From Homalodisca vitripennis (lineage: Eukaryota; Arthropoda; Insecta; Hemiptera; Cicadellidae), in the NCBI RefSeq assembly GCF_021130785.1, contig NW_025778884.1:62001-126000 (forward strand): DNA of 64,000 nucleotides, given 5' to 3'. Positions 1-11,290 of the stretch are shown piece by piece (within the stretch, counting starts at the first letter, position 1; each line of letters begins with the position of its first letter). The notes below the pieces were generated by a model that saw only the letters and a program-made list of their open reading frames with translations, had not been told where the DNA came from and ran no database searches. The translations under genes and the position numbers were made by a program.

Positions 1-191
1 GTCACTGGGGTATTGATAATTGATAAAAAACGGGTCTGATGGCAAAGTATGAGTATAGTAGTGGGTGTAAAAACAATGTATGTGGGAAATTGTGTGAATG
101 TAAAGGAGAGGTTAATCTGCCCTATTTATAACTGTCACAAACTATATACTGATTTGTTTTTGTTAAAAAACTCAAAACAAAGAATTTTCTT

Positions 192-350
192 TTAACACGT
201 TCACTCCCGCAATGGAAATATATTTCCGTAAATATAGACCGGGTGGCACATATTTGTGCCGCGTGGTATTTCACCATAGCCCGGCCGGCACATATATGTG
301 CCGGCCGGGCCATTCAAATAGCCCAGTGGTACAAATGTGTGCCGCTGACT
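192..350 (+). mobile_element. possible piggyBac-like terminus
   Basis: A TTAA at 192-195 is followed by CACGTTCACTCCCGCAATGG, which has the look of a piggyBac terminal repeat reading rightwards. Three palindromic boxes of the form GGCACATATNTGTGCC lie just inside (245-260, 287-302, degenerate 328-343). Subterminal palindromes are common in piggyBac elements. I could not find a matching inverted end, so this may be a fragment. Around 541 a short open stretch reads SDVSEEDILDIERPH, acidic like the N-terminus of piggyBac transposases, but it is too short to assign. Confidence 0.4.
279..310. repeat. perfect 32-bp palindrome
   Basis: The two 16-base halves, each starting GCCCGGCCGGCACATA on its own strand, are exact reverse complements. 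It is the middle and strongest of three similar boxes spaced 42 and 41 bp apart, close to four helical turns. It could be a transposase binding site or a cruciform-prone hairpin; the sequence alone does not say which. Confidence 0.85.
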
Positions 351-779
351 CCTCCTGACTCTTCATTAATTTATTTAGATACTTAAACGAAGATTACAAA
401 AATAACATTCAAAATTTATATAGTATAATACCAGTAATAATTTAATTATATTTACACACTACGCCACACAGGACAAATTAATATTAAATCACATATGTTA
501 ACTATTATTAATAATCAAATTTACTTTTGTATTTATTTAGTGATGTGTCTGAAGAAGATATCTTGGATATCGAAAGGCCTCACAAAACAATAAAATGTAT
601 TAAATATTGGTTTTATGTTTTTAATGTAATTTAACAGTGACCAATATAAGTTCCATCTACAGCATTACTGATAACAGTGCTTAAAAAATAAGAATAAGAA
701 ATTCTGTGGTATCTGGAGAACTTCCTCTTCAATTGATTGTTTTAAATCCTCATTATTATTAAAGCTACGATTATAAACT

Positions 780-1634
780 TTTTCCTTTAAGTAACCCCAT
801 AGTAAGAAATCACATACTCCGATCTGGAGATTGGAGTGACCAATCTAAAAAATTACTTCCATACCAATCCAACCGCCATGAAGGTTGTAATTTAGTAATC
901 GCTTGACAGGATTTGTGAAATGAGGAGGAGCGCCATATTGTTGGAAGATTGCTTGATTCATTTCTGGAACCGTAAAATGAAGCAAGACTTGTTCATTTAA
1001 AACCTGTTCTTACCTATCCCTACACATTGTACTGTCTGAAATGGCGTAAGATAGCACCCAATTACAACTGACAGCTGCCCAAACAGTAATTCCTTTTTAT
1101 TTGAGTAGAGTCTGTTCAAGAATGTGTGGATTACGGTGTTGTAATAATTATAATTATGCCTATTTACAGCACCATTGTGGTAAAAAGTGGACTCGTCTGA
1201 AAAACAATTTGAGTATGCCAGTTAGGATCTAGCTAATGAAACTCAATGATACGAGAACAAAATAACACTCTCCTGTCCAGACCATCTTCAAGAAGATTAT
1301 GGACTAGGTGACTTTCATAAAATTTAATTTTGTTTTTCTTAATTATTCTCTGTACTGAAGACTTTGAAACACCAGTTTCAAGTTCAACCTTCCTTAGGGA
1401 TTTCGGTTTACCTGGAGATTGGAGCATTGATGCGCGTACTAGTACTTCTCTTTCCTCATTTGATCCTCTAGAGTACTTTTTTATGACACTTCTAACAAAA
1501 GGTTTTTCCACTTAGTTATTGTTGGATTGCTAGGTGGTTCAACTCCTGTGTAGGCAACCTGAAATTGTCTAATTGCTTTTGTAATGTTGCCAAAAGCAAT
1601 AGCTCACGCACAACACTTCACTTTTTGTTCAACA
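780..1634 (-). pseudogene. Tc1/mariner-type transposase, broken (mariner-A, main part)
   Basis: Read on the minus strand. The first codons lie beyond the piggyBac insertion at 4432-4438. The N-terminal HTH region includes VEQKVKCC then a TGA, and AIRQFQVAYTGVEPPSNPTI. The longest intact piece (1511 to 1233) contains an HTH-like segment, LRKVELETGVSKSSVQRI. The C-terminal part contains a block reading QQYGAPPHF, where family members usually have QQDGAPPHF, so the second catalytic aspartate is Tyr (codon at 935-937). A degenerate SPD motif and WGYLKGK-like end follow near 790. Several stops and frameshifts make this a dead copy. It is of the same broad family as the mariner at 37.9 kb. Confidence 0.75.
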
Positions 1635-4431
1635 TTAACCCTCCAGTAGGCGCGTGGCCCTCTGTAACACAAATAGGCGCATGGGCTACATCTGTAGCCC
1701 ATTGCTATTTATTTTTTTATGAAAGTACCTTTACATATTTTTGTATTTTCTTTACCATGCAATTGATCTCACACTATTTTCGTATGATTTCATATCATTT
1801 TTTGGTCGAATAAATTTTTAAATAGTTTGCAAAAAAAAATTTATCAGAAAAACCTTACTATAGCGAAATATTTCATAATAAATATTTAAAAACTTCATTG
1901 ATTGAAAATCTTAAAATTTTTTCAGGACAACAAAATAACTTTGACACATTAATCTGATAGATAGTTTTATTATAACACACAAACATAAATAAAATACAGT
2001 AATTGTTCAGTTTATGATGATAGTAAACAATGCTTAAACCAAAACCTTACGATAATTGAGCTAGGCAATGCCTGTAAACAAAAATGTCATAACTTTGTGA
2101 AAATAATTTTTATAATTCCAAGTGTATTGAAATTTACAATAATAAAACCACCTTTAATATAAACAAAACACACCTTAGTAATTTTTATTTTACCCAGCCC
2201 CTTCTTTTTATAAAATACTACATCATTATATGTGATAGGTTACACTAAATGCAGTAGCCAAACCTTGATGATAGGCTAAAATATTTGTGTATGAGTATCA
2301 TTTAGACATATTTGTATATCCATGTAACTATAACATGTAACACACCCAAAAATTTTATATGAGTACCATAATTATACAATAACATGGAAACAAAAATCTT
2401 AAAAACATGTTGCACAAACAACTGAAGAGTGCCACCACACACCTTGTGGCCACATTTTTCACAGTTTTTTCTTGTTGACTTGTCTCTTGCCCTTGGGACA
2501 GATGTAGCAGCGGCCAACTTTGTTTGTCCTGGACATGTTGAGGTTGTACCTGTGCGTTGTCTTCAAGTCCTAGGAGCGCCAGTCCTCTCTTCTTCATTTG
2601 CACAGGAATTGTCGCACTCTGCATTCTGTTGGGTGATTTGCGGTTTGATCAGTTCCCAGGCAACATGTTGAATGAAGACTCTTCTCGGCATATACTTTTC
2701 TTCAGGATTGTTGAACTTATAAATGCAAAGGGCGTTTATTCCTGAGATGTTTATCAAGTCAAAAAACACCACCATTGGCCACCGTCGAGTGTTACGAGCA
2801 ACATCATACTTGGAACACATTTGATCTACAACATCAACACCTATTTTTGTCTTGTTGTAGAAACTTACAATTTCAGGTTTTTGCTTCGGTCCAGTTTCTT
2901 CATCGATTGCATCGTCGTTATGCATTGTTGAGAGCAACACAACTGCCTTGTTTCTTCTTGGACAATAAGAGACGAGGGTCTTTTTTTTGTGAAAGGCAAA
3001 CAGAGACGATGTAGGCTGTCTCTGTTTGTTAGGTCTTAGTTCATGTGGAACTCCAATACGTGTGGACCTTATTGTTCCAACCATAGTCAGTTTTTTTTTT
3101 CTTTTAAAAGTGTTCTCAGCCAATGGTACAGACGTAAAACCAATTATATCAGTTGTCACGTTACGGTTTGTGTTGGAAATCGGCTCTACCATTCTGAGTG
3201 TCACTTGATCTGAAGAATTGGATAAGTTATAAGGCCCATCTGCTTGCTTTGCAGGATAAATTTCTAAGTTCAATGTGTACATTGATCTTGCACAAACTAG
3301 GGAATAAATTTTTATTCCATACCTTGCAGGTTTTCTTGGGCATGTAGACTTTGAATTTACAATTTCCACTGGAATGCAACTAACTGCTCATCAATAGTGC
3401 AGTACTCACTTGGTGTGAGAAATTGTTTTGAAAGTTTTGTACAACAAGCTCAAAGACTTCTCTGATAGGGGCAAGGTTGTCAACTTCTGAACGCTGCGTT
3501 CGGTCTCTCATGTCGTCAAATCTCAAGCAACGCATCAGGAAGTGAAACCTTTTTTCACTCATAGCTAGATAGCAAGCTTCCACACACCAGAGCCTGTGGA
3601 ATTATCCCAAATTTGTGAAGTCTTTTTTCTGCTGCTGCCTAATGTCCCTGAAAGTAGTAGAATGCCAATAAAGGCACGAATCTCAACCTCACTTGTGTTT
3701 CTGGCATCTCTATCACGATCAAATTTGACCCTCACAAGATCAATGTAAGTGTTAGTAGAAGTAACTATTGTACTAATTACGGTCTTATCCATAAACAAAT
3801 TGAAGCAGTCTAATTCGGAAGTTTTACCTCTAGCTTCTCCCTTTGGTCCAGGTAGGCGAATCACCAGATTGTCAGATCTTGTACGCACATTCCTGGGTTG
3901 TTGAGGAGGTTTTTCTTCCACTTCATAACATTTTTATGTTTGTCCCGCACCATGTACAAATTAGCCAATGGAACAGTATCATCAAGTTCAGAATCATCAC
4001 TTGGTACCAAACTCATGTTATCCTCGGTTTGGTTTATCTGTACGTCCTCAGTGTCAGAAAAGTGTTCCTCCACTTCAACATTATCTTCTTCGCCGTCATC
4101 ACTGTCGTTTTTCCACATAATCATCTTCATCAGAACTATCAGCAGTCAACAAATCATGAATCAAAGCGTTGTCACACAAACGTTGACGTTTCGCCATTAC
4201 ATAACGGGAATAGGCGCGCGGTATACAACTGTAGCCCACTACACTTTGTTTCGACTCAGCACACGAACCAGGCCACGCACCGCTGACTAATGCACTGACT
4301 GGGTGGCTGGGGAACCAGTTTGAAGGTACCTAACCCCCCACCACCCCCCCACCCCACGGGACAAAGAGCTACAGTGAAAAACAATAGCCGTGGTCTACCC
4401 TGGTAGCCCGCGCGCCTACTGGAGGGTTTAA
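1635..4431 (-). mobile_element. piggyBac family element
   Basis: It is bounded by TTAA at 1635-1638 and 4428-4431. The ends are inverted repeats: CCCTCCAGTAGGCGCG at 1639-1654 and its reverse complement ending at 4426, with one extra T before the right TTAA. Inside each end is a second copy of an AGGCGC...TGTAGCCCA motif (about 1674-1705 and 4210-4240). Total length is 2.8 kb. It sits in the mariner-A reading frame. Removing it with one TTAA restores ATG-ACT-TTT-AAT-GTT in frame, which confirms both the boundaries and the age order. Confidence 0.92.
2399..4197 (-). pseudogene. piggyBac transposase (DDE_Tnp_1_7 type), frameshifted
   Basis: The ATG at 4197-4195 begins MAKRQRLCDNALIHDLL, followed by a long acidic segment, the usual N-terminus of piggyBac transposases. 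Homology continues through four pieces in different frames (about 4130-3861, 3921-3565, 3583-3380, 3369-2563). Landmarks are the conserved TIDEQL (first catalytic Asp, near 3400), a variant TTDIIGFTSVPLA where TTDNFFTS is usual, and NKTKIGVDVVDQM. The C-terminal cysteine-rich zinc finger (CYICPKGKR, CEKCGHKVC, HSSVVCATCF) ends at a TAA at 2399-2401. At least four frameshifts mean no active enzyme from this copy, though both ends are intact and could be mobilised in trans. Confidence 0.9.
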
Positions 4432-4490
4432 AAGTCATATCTCGAACTTCAATATCAGTAAAACTGTAATGGAGGAGGTTAGGTTATGTT
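4432..4490 (-). pseudogene. mariner-A transposase, 5' end
   Basis: On the minus strand the ATG at 4438-4436 (ATGACTTT) is the start of mariner-A. Its frame resumes at 1634 across the piggyBac insertion. Upstream sequence to about 4490 would be the 5' leader. No terminal repeat could be recognised here. Confidence 0.7.
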
Positions 4491-6849
4491 TTTATAGCAC
4501 AAGCATTATTAATCAATCAAACAACTGTTTTCAACAATGAGTGTTATTGAACAGCTGTTCTTTAAAACTGCAATGCAGTAATCAAATCAGGTAATTCAAG
4601 AAATGAATTTTTATAGGAAGCAAAATGGTAAAATTTTCAATATGTCACCATTTTGTTTCTACAATTGTTAGGGAACTTTAATTTTCACAGAATATTTTTA
4701 AAACCTACTTTATTAATTGTGTAGAGTTTAAAAATGTTCAGTGCATAAATGGGTAAGTAATTTAAAATCAAACTTTTAAACCTCTTTGTTGGACATTATG
4801 TACATTGTTTTTTCCCATATTACAGAAAATGATTCAAATGTCAAAACTTTAGTATTAGTATTGAATAGTGTTTAGGGTAAAAGGATAGTTTTAATACAAT
4901 AACTGTAACTATCTTTAAGAAAAAACATGACAGATTCCTGTACTGAAAAGTTGTTTGGCAATACATGATTTGATTTGATTTGATAATAATAATAAAGAAA
5001 TTTATTATTTACTTAATGATTAATTTAAATTCAAATAACATAAAAGTATAAAATATTTGATATTTAAATTACAGTCGCTATTTTAAAAATTACTAACAAT
5101 TCAATTAAACTAATTTATATTTAAGGGATTTAATAATGATACTTAAATTGCATATTGAGACATAAAGTTGCAACTCAAAATATTGTGTTATTAAAAAACG
5201 TGTTGCTTGTCATATTTTGATAAATTATTGAGCAATTGTCAAGTTTATAAGAAATTATGGATGTATGGAAACTTGAGTCGCTCCAATTTTACCTTTTTTT
5301 AGCAATAGACGTTAAGTGGGAACCCTCTGAAATTCTTTGTGCTGTACAGTAACAATAGAAATGGTCCTAGGATGCAATGCATTAATTGACATAGCCTGAT
5401 TTAACCTTTCTCTTTAGTTCATTAGTTATTTTGGTGAATTGGAAAATTTTTTAATAAGATTAGGGTTTGACCTCAATCAGTTTTGATTTTTAGGACTCGG
5501 TTGTCCATGCTTTATTTTGGAACATTACAGATGCTTAACTCTTATAGTCTGGTGAAGTGTGCATGCAGTGCAGAATACATTTATTTTGTATGTATTCTGT
5601 TGTCACTTCACCAAAATTAAGTTAATTTACCTTCTGCAAGCATCCAATTGTTTGAATATTATTCTAGAGTGCTAAAGTTATGGTCTGTTTCTGAATGTAA
5701 TTTAATATTTTTTTAGTTTTGCTCTAATATTGTCTAAAAAATGTTAATGAATTTCAGTATTCTAATAAAATGTCTAACTAGAATAATGAATTTACTCTGT
5801 GGTCTTATAACATATAACATAGTACGCATACCAGTAATACTTCCATGGTTTTATAGCTGTAAACATGTATTCACATTTGTCATAAATAAAATTAAGAATG
5901 GTAAAATATTAGCACCAAGTTAAAAAAATGTTTTAGTCACATGTACTAGATATGTCATTATATGTAACAGTATATTTTGATATCTGAAATTTATAAACGA
6001 ACTACGAACTATGGCCTTAAAACAGTGATATATATTAAGAATTTAAATTAAAAATTTTAAATTAGCATTACAGTTATTTTGGCTTTCTACTGTGTGATCA
6101 AACGTGTTAGCAGGTTAAGTCAATATGATCTTATAACTTTATCTTATCTAAGAAGTTAGACAAGGCTAATTTGTTGAAAGAAGTATTTAAATACATTTCA
6201 TCATTAATACATAGAGGAAATAATAAATTTCCTAAGTATTCTTAGTATCTATTTCTAAGCTGGATTATAACAAAATTAGATGGATAAAAATATTGATTGC
6301 GATGCTCTGGTTTATTAGCGGTTCTACTCCTACTGCTTTCAGGATTTTCTTTGAACTTCTCAAGATTCTATTTCACATCTTGAACTGGACTTTAATTGTT
6401 AAGCTACTTCTACAAAGACCAACTCTACCAGTTGCTGAGACAATTGATATAACAACAAAGAACTTGAAATGCGGCGAGCACAAGAATCTCTTTTGGGGGC
6501 AAGTGCGTTATTTTATATGAAACATAGAAAATATGTATGTATACTCTCAGTTAGAATGTATCAACTATGCCCTTTCTGTCTGTTATATGTTAATGGTAAT
6601 ATTTTATCATAAAGAACTTATGAAGTAATGTAAACAACTTTTTTTTCGGAAGCTGAAATTATAACAACTATTGCTCTTTATTATCGAATCTGTAAAAATC
6701 TAATTTTCAACTTAAGAACTCTATTAGTGATCTGATCAAGAAAAGTTTAAAGTTTTGAAAATAAATAAACAATTAATTATGAACAGAGCTATTTAAAAAT
6801 ACGATTTATTAGTAATGTAGCTTTATTTAGTCATACAATAGTTAAATAA
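4491..6849. other. AT-rich stretch without a recognised gene
   Basis: Stop codons are dense in all frames. An imperfect hairpin at about 5549-5613 has arms GGTGAAGTG / CACTTCACC and CAGAATACAT / ATGTATTCTG with an asymmetric bulge. A 75-codon ORF at 6293-6520 is hydrophobic and unlike anything I recognise, so it is not called as a gene. Confidence 0.6.
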
Positions 6850-7300
6850 CTATCGCTTAACAACCTGATGTGATTAGCTATACTTAGTTATAGGAACTAC
6901 CATTCCATAAGGGTGACATGCGCACTAGCAAATTCTATTAACTGGTCTTAGTTACTAACCTCAGTGAGAAGGGATTCGATTGTCTTTGCTCCTGACTATC
7001 GCTTAACAACCTGCACAACCTGATGTGATTAGCTATACTTAGTTATAGGAACTACCATTCCATAGGGGTGACATGCGCACTAGCAAATTCTATTAACTGG
7101 TCCTGGTTACTAACCTCAGTGAGAAGGGGTTCGATTGTCTTTGCTCCTGGCTATCGCTTAACAACCTGCACAACCTGATGTGATTAGCTATACTTAGTTA
7201 TAGGAACTACCATTCCATAGGGGTGACATGCGCACTAGCAAATTCTATTAACTGGTTCTGGTTACTAACCTCAGTGAGAAGGGGTTCGATTGTCTAGACT
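6850..7300. repeat. three tandem copies of a 155-bp unit
   Basis: The landmark GATGTGATTAGCTATACTTA begins at 6867, 7022 and 7177, exactly 155 bp apart. Copies differ at only a few positions (TCTTAG, TCCTGG and TTCTGG at one site). The first copy lacks a 10-bp internal CACAACCTGC-like duplication at its start. A degenerate fourth start (GACTATTGCTGAACAATCTG) follows at about 7297-7345. No open frame runs through the array. A minisatellite or satellite-like monomer is the simplest reading. Confidence 0.95.
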
Positions 7301-7345
7301 ATTGCTGAACAATCTGGTGTGATTGGCTATACCTACCCAGATAGT

Positions 7346-8267
7346 AAAATACTCCTTTACTTAGGTGAACTATCGTTATCACATAGTATCTCCACCTTGG
7401 TAGCAGTCCTGTTTGCTACATGTGTCACAGAAGTTCGTTGTCTCCTTCGAGGATGTTATCAAGCATATGGAGGAGACTGACATTAGATTGTGAATTTTTT
7501 AATAAGTAAGCTTAAAAATTTAGTAATCTGAGGTTAATTGTGATTATTTGGAAGTTATTATCCTATCCAAACCCATAACAACTCACTATGCCATACTCAA
7601 AAATCTCTTGGTCACCAAGCTTTTGTATAATGGGATATTCCTAAGTATAGATAAGAAACTCAGGAATAATCACTGAAGAGACATTTACTGTCAGACTCAT
7701 TCTCATCCTGCTGCATCATGACATCATCAAGCTGAACGAAAAAATGTTTGGGGAAAACTTAAAAAATCTATGCCTTGAGGACTTTTTGTGAATTAATTAT
7801 TTTATAAATACTGGTTCATAATATCAGGTTATTGTGAAAAAGCCCAAGTATTATTATGTAAATATAAACAATACAGTTGTGGTTAGTGCAAAGGTAACTG
7901 GAGATAAATGAAAATTTAAATGAATAACACTGTAAAAACTAGTTAACCTAAAATAGTAATATATTGCAAACTTGATTCATCAGCCCTCAGATTTCGTAAT
8001 TTCGGACTGATTGAAGTCTATAGGGTACATTGACCATTTGATCTGGAATAAAGGGATGAAAAACTTAAATAAATATAACACTATAGAGTTTAATGAAGTC
8101 AATTGCAGTACTAATGACATATTTATGCTAAACTTAATTATATTAAACTGATCAAATAGGGATAAGAAAAGCACTGTGAGGGCTACATTGATTTTTAAAG
8201 TTTTAATTATTAGTTTATTTGTAACCAGTATATAACTTACATAATTACTGACAGTAATAAAAATAGT
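7346..8267. other. AT-rich stretch without a recognised gene
   Basis: No coding similarity, terminal repeat or structured repeat was seen here. A 143-codon minus-strand frame at 7980-8411 is Ile/Leu/Asn-rich, overlaps the 3' end of a retroelement, and is probably chance. Confidence 0.5.
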
Positions 8268-8765
8268 TAAAATAATAATAATATAATAATTCTTTATTGC
8301 ATTAAGACAAATGTAGATTGCAAGCATCATCATTATAATATAGATATCAAAGTCTGGTTTATATAAAAATAAACAATTCCTGTTACATTCAATCATACAT
8401 GATAAGACCATTCACTCATTCATTCCATTATTATCTGTTCAAGATTTTATGTGGGACTTAATTATCCCAGTGGCGCGTCAGGAAGTCATGAACAGAATAA
8501 AACACACCTGATACTAAAAGGAGTTTTAAACAAGCTTTAAATTTAGTAAAATTTTCAATGTTTTTAAGCATTTCAGGAAGTCAGTTGATTAGTCGGACAT
8601 TTAAGTAGTTTTGTGAGTAGAGCAAAAGCTGTTATTCTGTGTTGTAGTTAATAGTTGCTCCTAACTCTGTCTCGTAATTGTGAACCTCCATTTCCTCTTC
8701 ACCAAAATACACTTTGAGAAGTACATAATCACCTCAAGAGTATAGAGGCTGGGTAAAATTAGTAA
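8268..8765 (-). pseudogene. non-LTR retrotransposon, C-terminal reverse transcriptase fragment
   Basis: On the minus strand a decayed frame gives VHNYETELGATIN, then KFKACLKLLLVSGVFYSVHDFLTRHWDN. This matches the extreme C-terminus of the element at 35.0-35.9 kb (KTRLKTTLTTYAFYSTDEFM). The 3' end is an ATT-rich tail after GCAATAAAGAA near 8268-8300, as in that copy. It is severely 5'-truncated, about 500 bp long. Confidence 0.65.
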
Positions 8766-8797
8766 CCTCCATGAAAGCATCTATACATAACTGATAA

Positions 8798-10566
8798 ATG
8801 GTGAAAGAAGGCCTAAACAACATCTCAAAGGACAACACAAACTATGCATCAATGGCACAGACACAACTGATCCTTCTAAAATTGCTGAACAATTCAACAC
8901 ATACTTTGTAAACGCTGCTGATCCATCCTTTTCTAACACAGCTCTGGGAACTTCAAGAACGCCTGAAACCCCTCACGACTTCGATCAAAACTTTGTGCTC
9001 TAGCCTACCAACCAAGAAGAAGTACTTAACTCCATCAAGTCCTTAAAAACAAAATCGTCAGCCAGCTTTGATGAAATATCCTCAAAGATAATAAAAGCAT
9101 GTAGGAATGAGCTAGCCCATCCTTTAGCCAACATAATCAACAAATCCTTTGCTCAAGGAATTTTCCCAAGCATGCTGAAAAGCGCTAAAGTCTACCCAAA
9201 GTTCAAAGGAGGGGAAACGAACAAACAAGAAAATTACAGGCCTATATCAGTTCTACCTACCCTCTCTAAACTTGTTGAAAAAATAGCGCTTGCAAGATTG
9301 ATGCATTACTTGATTACCAACAATCTATTGCCAGAAGAACAGCATGGATTTATAGCAGGATGCTCCACATTAACTGCTATCACAAGCATCACTGAATCCC
9401 TCATAAAAACCTTAGAACGAGGAGATACAGCTTCTGCCATCTTTTTGGATTTCAGTAAGGCTTTTGACAGCTTAAACCATGATATATTGTTACATAAGAT
9501 GGAAAACATTGGCATTAGAACAAATGCATTAAAATGGTTTAAGAGCTATCTATTCAACCGGACCCAAGCCGTGGAAATAACAACTACCACAAACTGCAGA
9601 ATTCTAAACATCACATCTAACAAGAAGGCCATGTCAAGAGGAGTCCCACAAGGATCTATCCTAGGACCGATACTCTTCGTTATATATGTTAGTGATCTGC
9701 CTAGCTACCTTCGTGGTTACTGCGGGTCACTTATGTATGCAGATGATACAGTACTCCTCCTCCAGAACCAAACACCTGAAACCCTGGAGATAGAATCTTA
9801 CATCGCAATCAGCATGGCCCAAGAGTACTGCTATGCTAATGATCTGGTCCTCAATGAGAGTAAGAGTCAGCAGATCTTCCTAGGAAGAAAAAGAAATGAG
9901 GTAGCTGAAATACCAGAGCTAAACAGAGTGCAACAGGCTAAATACCTTGGAGTGATCATAGATGATAAACTGTCATGGAACTCTCATGTCGACCAACTTT
10001 GCATAAAATTAAGCTCTTCAATATATGTCTTGAGGAGACTTAAGCAGGTGACCCATGCCAACACGGCTAAAATAGCATACTATGCTCTGTTTGAGAGCCA
10101 TCTGCGATATGGTCTGGCTGTTTGGGGAAGCTCCTCCAAAGGAAATCTTAAAAGAGTTTTGGTACTCCAGAAGAAGGCTATACGTATTCTCTGCAATCTT
10201 GGACCACAGGATTCCTGCAGGAACTCATTTAGAAATCTTAACATCCTTACGGTAGTCGGACTCTTTATCATGGAGGCAGTTACCTATGCAAGTAATCAAA
10301 AGCTGGTAAGAGGAGCTGACACCCACAACTTTGCAACAAGAAGAGCCAACAATTATGCTTTGCCTGTCCATCGGCTAAACATCTATGAGAAACAACCATC
10401 CTACATAGGTGCAAAATACTGGAACATTCTCCCAGATGAAGTCAAGGCACACACTAACCATCAACTAAGGAAGAGCGTCTACAAGTGGCTGCTGAAACGC
10501 CCCTTCTACAGTCTGGAGGAGTTTGAATCTGGCAGCAGTGAACTTGATCAGTTTAAATTGATCTAA
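8798..10566 (+). pseudogene. reverse transcriptase ORF2 remnant with one internal stop
   Basis: The frame runs from about 8798 to 10566 with a single TAG at 9001-9003. From the Met at 9172 it is open for 464 codons. Reverse transcriptase landmarks in order are YRPISVLPTLSKLVEK, HGFIAGCSTLTAI, FLDFSKAFDSLNHDILL (motif A), [19 protein letters not shown] (motif C, near 9740), and the C-terminal LGVIIDDKLSWNSHV and YGLAVWGSS blocks. The catalytic YADD is intact. This is the best preserved retroelement here, but it lacks ORF1 and endonuclease and cannot be autonomous. Confidence 0.88.
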
Positions 10567-10699
10567 TTTGTTGAATTCTTTAATTATTGTTCTTTTTAAT
10601 GTATAATTTCACTTAATGACAAACAAAAATGATTAAGTTAAGATTGACTTATTACTGTTCTCAATGAATATGTAATAAAGATTTATGATTATGATTATG
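8798..10699 (+). mobile_element. 5'-truncated non-LTR retrotransposon (Jockey/CR1-like)
   Basis: Coding similarity starts at about 8798 and ends at 10566. A short 3' UTR follows, with TAATAAAGA and a short ATGATT-type repeat tail at about 10676-10699. The 5' truncation plus simple-repeat tail is the signature of target-primed reverse transcription. The endonuclease domain is absent. I could not identify a target-site duplication. Confidence 0.85.
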
Positions 10700-10835
10700 A
10701 ACTCTCTAATATGTAATCTTGAAATTATTCTAATGAAATTTAATAAGATTAGAACTTATGAATAAAATATAAGTAAAAATATGTCTAATTATTCAGTGAG
10801 GAATTTTAGGCATTTAAAAGTAGTATCTGGATGAA

Positions 10836-11290
10836 CCAGGTATGTTCAAAAATTAACAGGAGTTTGAATTTCTTGAAAACAATATTTATTTATTTGTCTA
10901 CATTAATGTTATCTTGTTCAAAGTAGTCCCTGTTAGGTATTATACACTTGTGGTTGAGAGTCTTCTTCCAGCCCTTGAAACACTTCTCAAACTCGATCCT
11001 TGGGATAGCTTTTAGCTCTTTCATCAATGCAATTTAATGTCATCTAAACTTGTAAAACGATGGCCGTTTAAGGTTCTCTTTTTTTGTAAATAAAAAAATT
11101 CACATGGAGCCATGTCTGGGGAATATGGAGGGTGGGGCATCGCTACAGTACTGTTTTTGGCCAAACATTCAACAGTTGATGAGGACCAAGCAATTATGTT
11201 TAAGCAGGTGCATTGTCATGATACAAAATAATAAAGTAGCAGTAAAAAAAAGCTGTTACAACTTTGAAATTTTGGACCATCCTGTATAAA
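10836..11290 (-). pseudogene. mariner transposase C-terminal remnant (SETMAR-like type)
   Basis: Minus-strand translation of this decayed region gives SDAPPSIFPRHGSM, FTKKENLKRPSFYKF, and ALMKELKAIPRIEFEKCFKGWKK, then DYFEQDN. This follows the C-terminal layout of mariner transposases (SPDLAP..., LKG..., EDF..CF..WK, YFEGD). Several stops are present. The left end may be GGTATGTTCAAAAATTAACA at about 10838. The right limit is uncertain. It is a different lineage from the two mariner-like copies at 1 and 38 kb. Confidence 0.6.

Noticed and set aside
5549..5613. Hairpin as a microRNA precursor
   Set aside because: The stem is broken by a large asymmetric bulge and the paired blocks are too short for a typical precursor.
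6293..6520. 75-codon hydrophobic ORF as a possible host exon
   Set aside because: No convincing splice sites on both sides, no recognisable motif, and the surrounding sequence is AT-rich with random-looking frames.
7980..8411. 143-codon minus-strand ORF
   Set aside because: Composition (Ile, Leu, Asn, Tyr) is that of AT-rich non-coding DNA, and it overlaps a retroelement 3' end.
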